64,000 bases of DNA from Xestospongia bergquistia (lineage: Eukaryota > Porifera > Demospongiae > Haplosclerida > Petrosiidae): positions 6,433,001 through 6,497,000 of the forward strand of contig OZ014411.1 in assembly GCA_963965975.1 (NCBI GenBank), written 5' to 3'. A program made the translations under genes and the position numbers. The notes under the pieces were generated by a model. It did not search any database. It had not been told where the DNA came from and saw only the letters and a program-made list of their open reading frames with translations. This document shows, piece after piece, positions 60,158 to 64,000 of this stretch; position 1 is the stretch's first letter, and each line of letters opens with the position of its first letter.

Positions 60158-61783
60158 TTAAACGTGAATGATATTCAAGTCATCCATTTTACAAGTATCA
60201 CTATCAACAAGATGTTCGTTTGGCTGTGGTCCACAAATAAGACCAGCAACCCAAGCATATCCACTAACTCCCCTTACTTGTACGTAAGACTCTGCAAGGA
60301 AAAGTAGATCAATCAAGGTATAAAGGATCCCTTCAGTAGACTTTTCTTTAGATGGGTTTGTATTCATCAGGTCTACATGTAGCAAATAATTGTCCAACGT
60401 CCTAAACCTTGCTCCATATGTATTGATGGCCATTTCCTTTACTAAGTTTGAATCTGTTGCCAAAAACAAAAGACTATTATTTCCTAGAAATTTATCAGCT
60501 GTACTAACAGCACAATGTAATGCTTCCTTCCATTTATTTTGTCTCATGAACTTTGGATGATTGGGACTATAATCACTGACTTGTTTCACTCCAATAAAAC
60601 CAGTCCTTAAATGAATTCCTACGTAGGGCTTGTTGGTAAGTCTCAACGTACGCTTAGCACTAGAAAACTCTATCAAAAGCTTATTATCCAATTGAAACAA
60701 ATATCTAAAAAATATTCCTAGAATATCGTCCAAGTCATGATCTGAGAATTGAGACAAACCCGTTGAAACGAAAAAATCCTCTAGCCACTTCTGATTGGTT
60801 CTAGACACTTTATTGATAAGGGATACTTCCATGTTCGTCAACATAACAACAATCTGTTCGTTTCCGGCTATGACTTTTAAGTAATCATTCCATTGTTTTG
60901 TGGACATAGTCATATATGGTGGAGTATGACCACTTTCGTATAAAGCAAATTTAACCATATGAGGAACCTTTTTGTGATGTATTTGTGGTCCTAAAACATC
61001 AAATAAAAAGTCATCAGTCCAATTAATCACATTAGGTTTTAGGTAGACTCTTTCATAAGCCATCTCCCAGTTTAATACTAATCGCCTGTTGCTAGCTATA
61101 GCTAACAAAATAGCTAAAGAAATACCTTTCATTCTGTCTGCAAATCCACCACACTGTTGACGTTTTTGGCACAGCCATACTAGTGTCCTGGCTTCTCTTG
61201 GCTTTTTTGACAATGAACGATGAAGGTCAGCATACTTAGACAAAACTTTAAGTAATTCTTCATATTTCTTAGGGAAAATTCCCTCCTTTCCAGGATAGCA
61301 GGTGAGAGGTGAGCCATTCAACATCTTTTCCTGAAGATCAGCCTGTACACTCTCTAGTAGTTTCTTGGAATACTTTTTACAAGCATGAGGTGACATGGTT
61401 TTATCTTGACTAGATGGTATGCCTGTTACATCACGATTGAGTTCTTTATCTGAAAATTTAGCCACACCGTACATTTTCCATGACACAGACGATTTGACTG
61501 CAGGAGTCCCAGGAGTTGTTTTTGATGGCTTAGAATTTGATGTTGACGTAGTCACAGATTCAGGAGGTCTAGTTGTCGTAAACTCTGAAGGAGGCTCTTT
61601 TCGTATAGCAGTTTGGTCACCGAAGGAGGTGAGGTCAATCTTACTGGGTGGTCTGGCAGCTGAAGTATCTTTCCTGGGATTTTCTGTCAGTTTATAGGCA
61701 ATATAACATATTAAAAACAGCGCTAGACAAAAGTAAGCCAGTTTCATGGAGAATTTCTTATTAGACATATGTAATACAGCCAT
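60158..61783 (-). CDS. Type II membrane fucosyltransferase-like enzyme (GT-B)
   Basis: Intronless. The open frame reaches 61855 without ATG there (GTG); the first ATG at 61781-61783 gives 541 residues, and another at 61768 lies just before the anchor. Short basic cytoplasmic end, membrane anchor (LAYFCLALFLICYIAYKL), Ser/Thr/Pro-rich stem to about residue 120, then the enzyme domain. Motifs resemble alpha-1,2/alpha-1,6 and O-fucosyltransferases: CGGFADRMKGISLAILLA at the start, YVGIHLRTG (the H-x-R motif for GDP-fucose), and FLAESYVQVRGVSGYAWVAG near the end. Probably Golgi. Acceptor unknown, and another GT-B sugar specificity cannot be excluded. Confidence 0.7.
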   Translation of the reverse strand: MAVLHMSNKKFSMKLAYFCLALFLICYIAYKLTENPRKDTSAARPPSKIDLTSFGDQTAIRKEPPSEFTTTRPPESVTTSTSNSKPSKTTPGTPAVKSSVSWKMYGVAKFSDKELNRDVTGIPSSQDKTMSPHACKKYSKKLLESVQADLQEKMLNGSPLTCYPGKEGIFPKKYEELLKVLSKYADLHRSLSKKPREARTLVWLCQKRQQCGGFADRMKGISLAILLAIASNRRLVLNWEMAYERVYLKPNVINWTDDFLFDVLGPQIHHKKVPHMVKFALYESGHTPPYMTMSTKQWNDYLKVIAGNEQIVVMLTNMEVSLINKVSRTNQKWLEDFFVSTGLSQFSDHDLDDILGIFFRYLFQLDNKLLIEFSSAKRTLRLTNKPYVGIHLRTGFIGVKQVSDYSPNHPKFMRQNKWKEALHCAVSTADKFLGNNSLLFLATDSNLVKEMAINTYGARFRTLDNYLLHVDLMNTNPSKEKSTEGILYTLIDLLFLAESYVQVRGVSGYAWVAGLICGPQPNEHLVDSDTCKMDDLNIIHV

Positions 61784-61855
61784 TAGCCTGAACCTAGCGC
61801 CTACTTTCAGGAAGTGGGGGATAGGCTGGCTATACGCGAAGCTACTCTGAACCAC

Positions 61856-62190
61856 GCCTAACTTGATATGAAGAATGTGAGGTATGCAGGAAATTGATAC
61901 GTACTTGTACTGTAATCTGTTAAATACATAAAGCTAGCTGTGGCTAACGTATCGGTACTGGGATCGAAAATGTGAGCGTTAAATACCGGTAACTGTATTT
62001 TAACGGGTAGTTCCCGGTACCGGATTGAAAATATGAAAATTAAAGTACCGGTTAATCAAACTGTGTACACCAGAATCTAGGAAGAGTGTTTGGATGTTGC
62101 AGAAGAAGTTGATGTTTCTCTTAATGTAGTAGACATCTTTGATAGTTTTGACACTAAGATAAAGGCCTATGAGCAGGCTACTTTATATGT
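61856..62190. other. Upstream region of the fucosyltransferase-like gene
   Basis: Contains the likely promoter of the minus-strand gene. A near-duplicate pair of short CpG-containing stretches occurs ('ggtactgggatcgaaaatgtgagcgtt' and 'ggtaccggattgaaaatatgaaaatt', 61954-62050). No gene seen. Confidence 0.45.
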
Positions 62191-62194
62191 ACGT

Positions 62195-62678
62195 TATTAT
62201 CTATCTTATCAGTATCAGTTAGTAATGATAACACACTGTAACTGTATTATACTTTAATATAATAGATGTGTTAAGTAGTAGTAGAATAGATACTATATAA
62301 CAAAAAATAAGGTTATAGAAAAGCATTTTGTCATTTCAACCAAGGTCTTTGTTACCATAATTTCATCAATACAATGTAAGCCTAATTCTAAGCAAACTAC
62401 TCTAACTCAATATGTATAAATCCAAATAGAAGCCATCCTAGCTCTTGGCTTCAATTGAAGTTGTGAGTGGATAATATTTTAAGTTAATTAAAATAGTATC
62501 CATTTCTTGCTCATGGTTTGGGCAATAAACTACAAACATTATTTTTTGGCTACTAATTGTCTATATGTATATTGAATTAGACAAATTATGGCTTTGTGGT
62601 AATCTGTAATTGGGATTCCATCATATTGATGAAACTGTGAGGTCTTAGTTAAATGACAAAATGCTATTTTAAGTGCTA
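62195..62678. repeat. Second copy of the kelch-intron/fold-back block
   Basis: Matches 56690-57185 along its length, including the fold-back element (about 62313-62672), whose central hairpin has here two mismatches. It then joins repeat X copy 3 instead of kelch exon 5. Confidence 0.8.
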
Positions 62679-63950
62679 TTGTCTGGAGAGGTTTAGAAGT
62701 TGCTGCTCCTCAAGATAATAAAGTTTCTGCATTTTCAGATTATTTCAAGACAACAAGGTTAAATGGAGTACATGAAATAGCCGAATGGACAACCTACAAT
62801 GAAGAAGGACCTAGTACAAATAATAAATCATATAGAAGGATGGCATAACAAAGTTAATTGAATCATTGGAAAGGCTCATCCAAACATTTTTGAGCTAGTT
62901 AAGGTTTTTAAAATAAAACAAACTTCGACAGAAGTTACTTTGCATTAGCTAGCAGCTATAGTGGTTTATTCCCAAAACAACAAAAGAAGTACTCAGTCAT
63001 GGAGAGGAGAATATTGACCATTCAAGAGGAGAAATTTCAGAACAATGACTACAATTTAGATGAATACATCTCATGATCAGCTTTTGGGTTGAAATTTAAT
63101 AACTTGAGTGTATCACTTAACTTGTAATAATAATTACTTTAATTAATTTTAGTAATAATTGTTCCTAATTTAACGAACTATGAATAGATATTAGTAGAGG
63201 AATTGAGAATAGCGTTTGCTCTAGTTGACGAATCTGGATTAGATGGAACGGAGTAGACGAACCAGCTATAAATCACTGAAAGAACTAGAAAGAATTGGTA
63301 TAGGGAAGCTTCGTACAGAAGGAAGATGAGTTCCAGAGTTCTATCAGTATTAATACCTTGAAAGTTGACTGTACATGTAGACATTACTACGTAGGAGATA
63401 TAATAGCTATAGCGCGAGTAAACTTTTCTTATATCAAGCTGAAGCAAGTGGATCGGTAGATCTGATGCGATCCACTATTGGTAAGTAGTGGAAGACTGGA
63501 TATTTCTTACAATAGCCCTCTAATGATGGTAAAGGAACTATCCCCATTAGAAGCAAAAAGCCAAAATATGCTTTTACCCCACGCACAATCTATATTTGAT
63601 GTCTTGCTTAACATAGAGAGTAGTTTGTTGTACTATGTTGGTTATGAAGGAAGGAGTAAAAACAACTCAAACGATTAAAATGATGGATGATAAAAACGGT
63701 TGGACTGTGGATATAAAATATGACTTATAGATGATAAAGAAGGTTGGTTTGGAGATGAAGTTTTGGATTGTATGTAGTTAATGATTGAATGGTAGGTAGT
63801 AGTGATGATTGAGATGTTTGGATGGTAGGTGCTGACAGAATAGTAGATTGTAATGACACAGTAGGTAATGCATATGATGGACAAATATTTGGTTACTGTG
63901 ATATGTAGTAACAACTACTGATGTAGACAGATGTAAAGTAGAGCTAAGGT
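62679..63950. repeat. Segmental repeat X, copy 3
   Basis: Starts 'ttgtctggagaggtttagaag', matching 51515 onward in copy 2. It carries an extra ~160 bp near 62890-63050 and several 3-, 6- or 9-bp insertions in the unknown coding region (63340-63670). The minus-strand Ser/Thr-rich frame is present but shortened (63914 to 63675). Runs to near the window end. Confidence 0.8.
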
Positions 63951-64000
63951 ATGCATTTACTAAAAAATTAGTTAAAAGCAGGTAGATATACTGGTACATA

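Overview
The window looks like nuclear DNA of an early-branching animal, most likely a demosponge (the gene families and compact AT-rich intron structure recall Amphimedon queenslandica; this is inference, not a database match). Reasons: GT-AG introns of roughly 50-1500 bp, AATAAA signals, Death/ankyrin, Ig/I-set, kelch and metazoan glycosyltransferase domains, a degenerate Ty3/gypsy element, and many tandemly duplicated genes. No rRNA, tRNA, operon or CRISPR was seen.

Layout. 1-11.1 kb: one 23-exon gene (5' end outside the window) for a >2000-residue CARD-like / Death / ankyrin / Ser-Thr-rich / Death protein. 12.4-13.2 kb (minus): intronless NNMT/PNMT-type methyltransferase. 14.7-18.3 kb: three-exon gene fusing a HOP-like TPR clamp to a CHAT cysteine-peptidase domain. 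18.9-25.1 kb: a cluster of Ig-domain membrane receptors, one apparently complete (19753-24213), flanked by a chimeric 3' remnant and a decayed 5' remnant; the complete copy has an ITAM-like tail. 25.6-27.2 kb: small gene of unknown function. 27.3-28.9 kb: intronless UDP-glycosyltransferase. 29.2-35.7 kb: intact kelch / coiled-coil / protein kinase gene with a duplicated symmetric exon inside 67-bp minisatellites. 36.9-49.4 kb: four-fold decayed relatives of that gene, including two copies sharing a stop codon at the Arg of the catalytic HRD motif. 45.6-52.7 kb and 62.7-64 kb: three copies of a long segmental repeat ('X') with an unknown, formerly coding region. 53.3-54.3 kb (minus): GT6 (ABO/alpha-Gal type) glycosyltransferase. 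54.7-55.0 kb: kinesin motor fragment. 56.7-60.1 kb: another kelch-kinase relic carrying a fold-back element and a broken Ty3/gypsy retrotransposon. 60.2-61.8 kb (minus): type II fucosyltransferase-like enzyme.

How it fits together. The left half groups proteins that in other animals act in death/innate-immune signalling (CARD/Death/ANK adaptor, CHAT protease, ITAM-like Ig receptor, multi-copy kelch-kinase). A shared pathway is only an inference from domain content and proximity. The right half is a duplication-prone, transposon-rich region with two surviving intronless Golgi-type glycosyltransferase genes.
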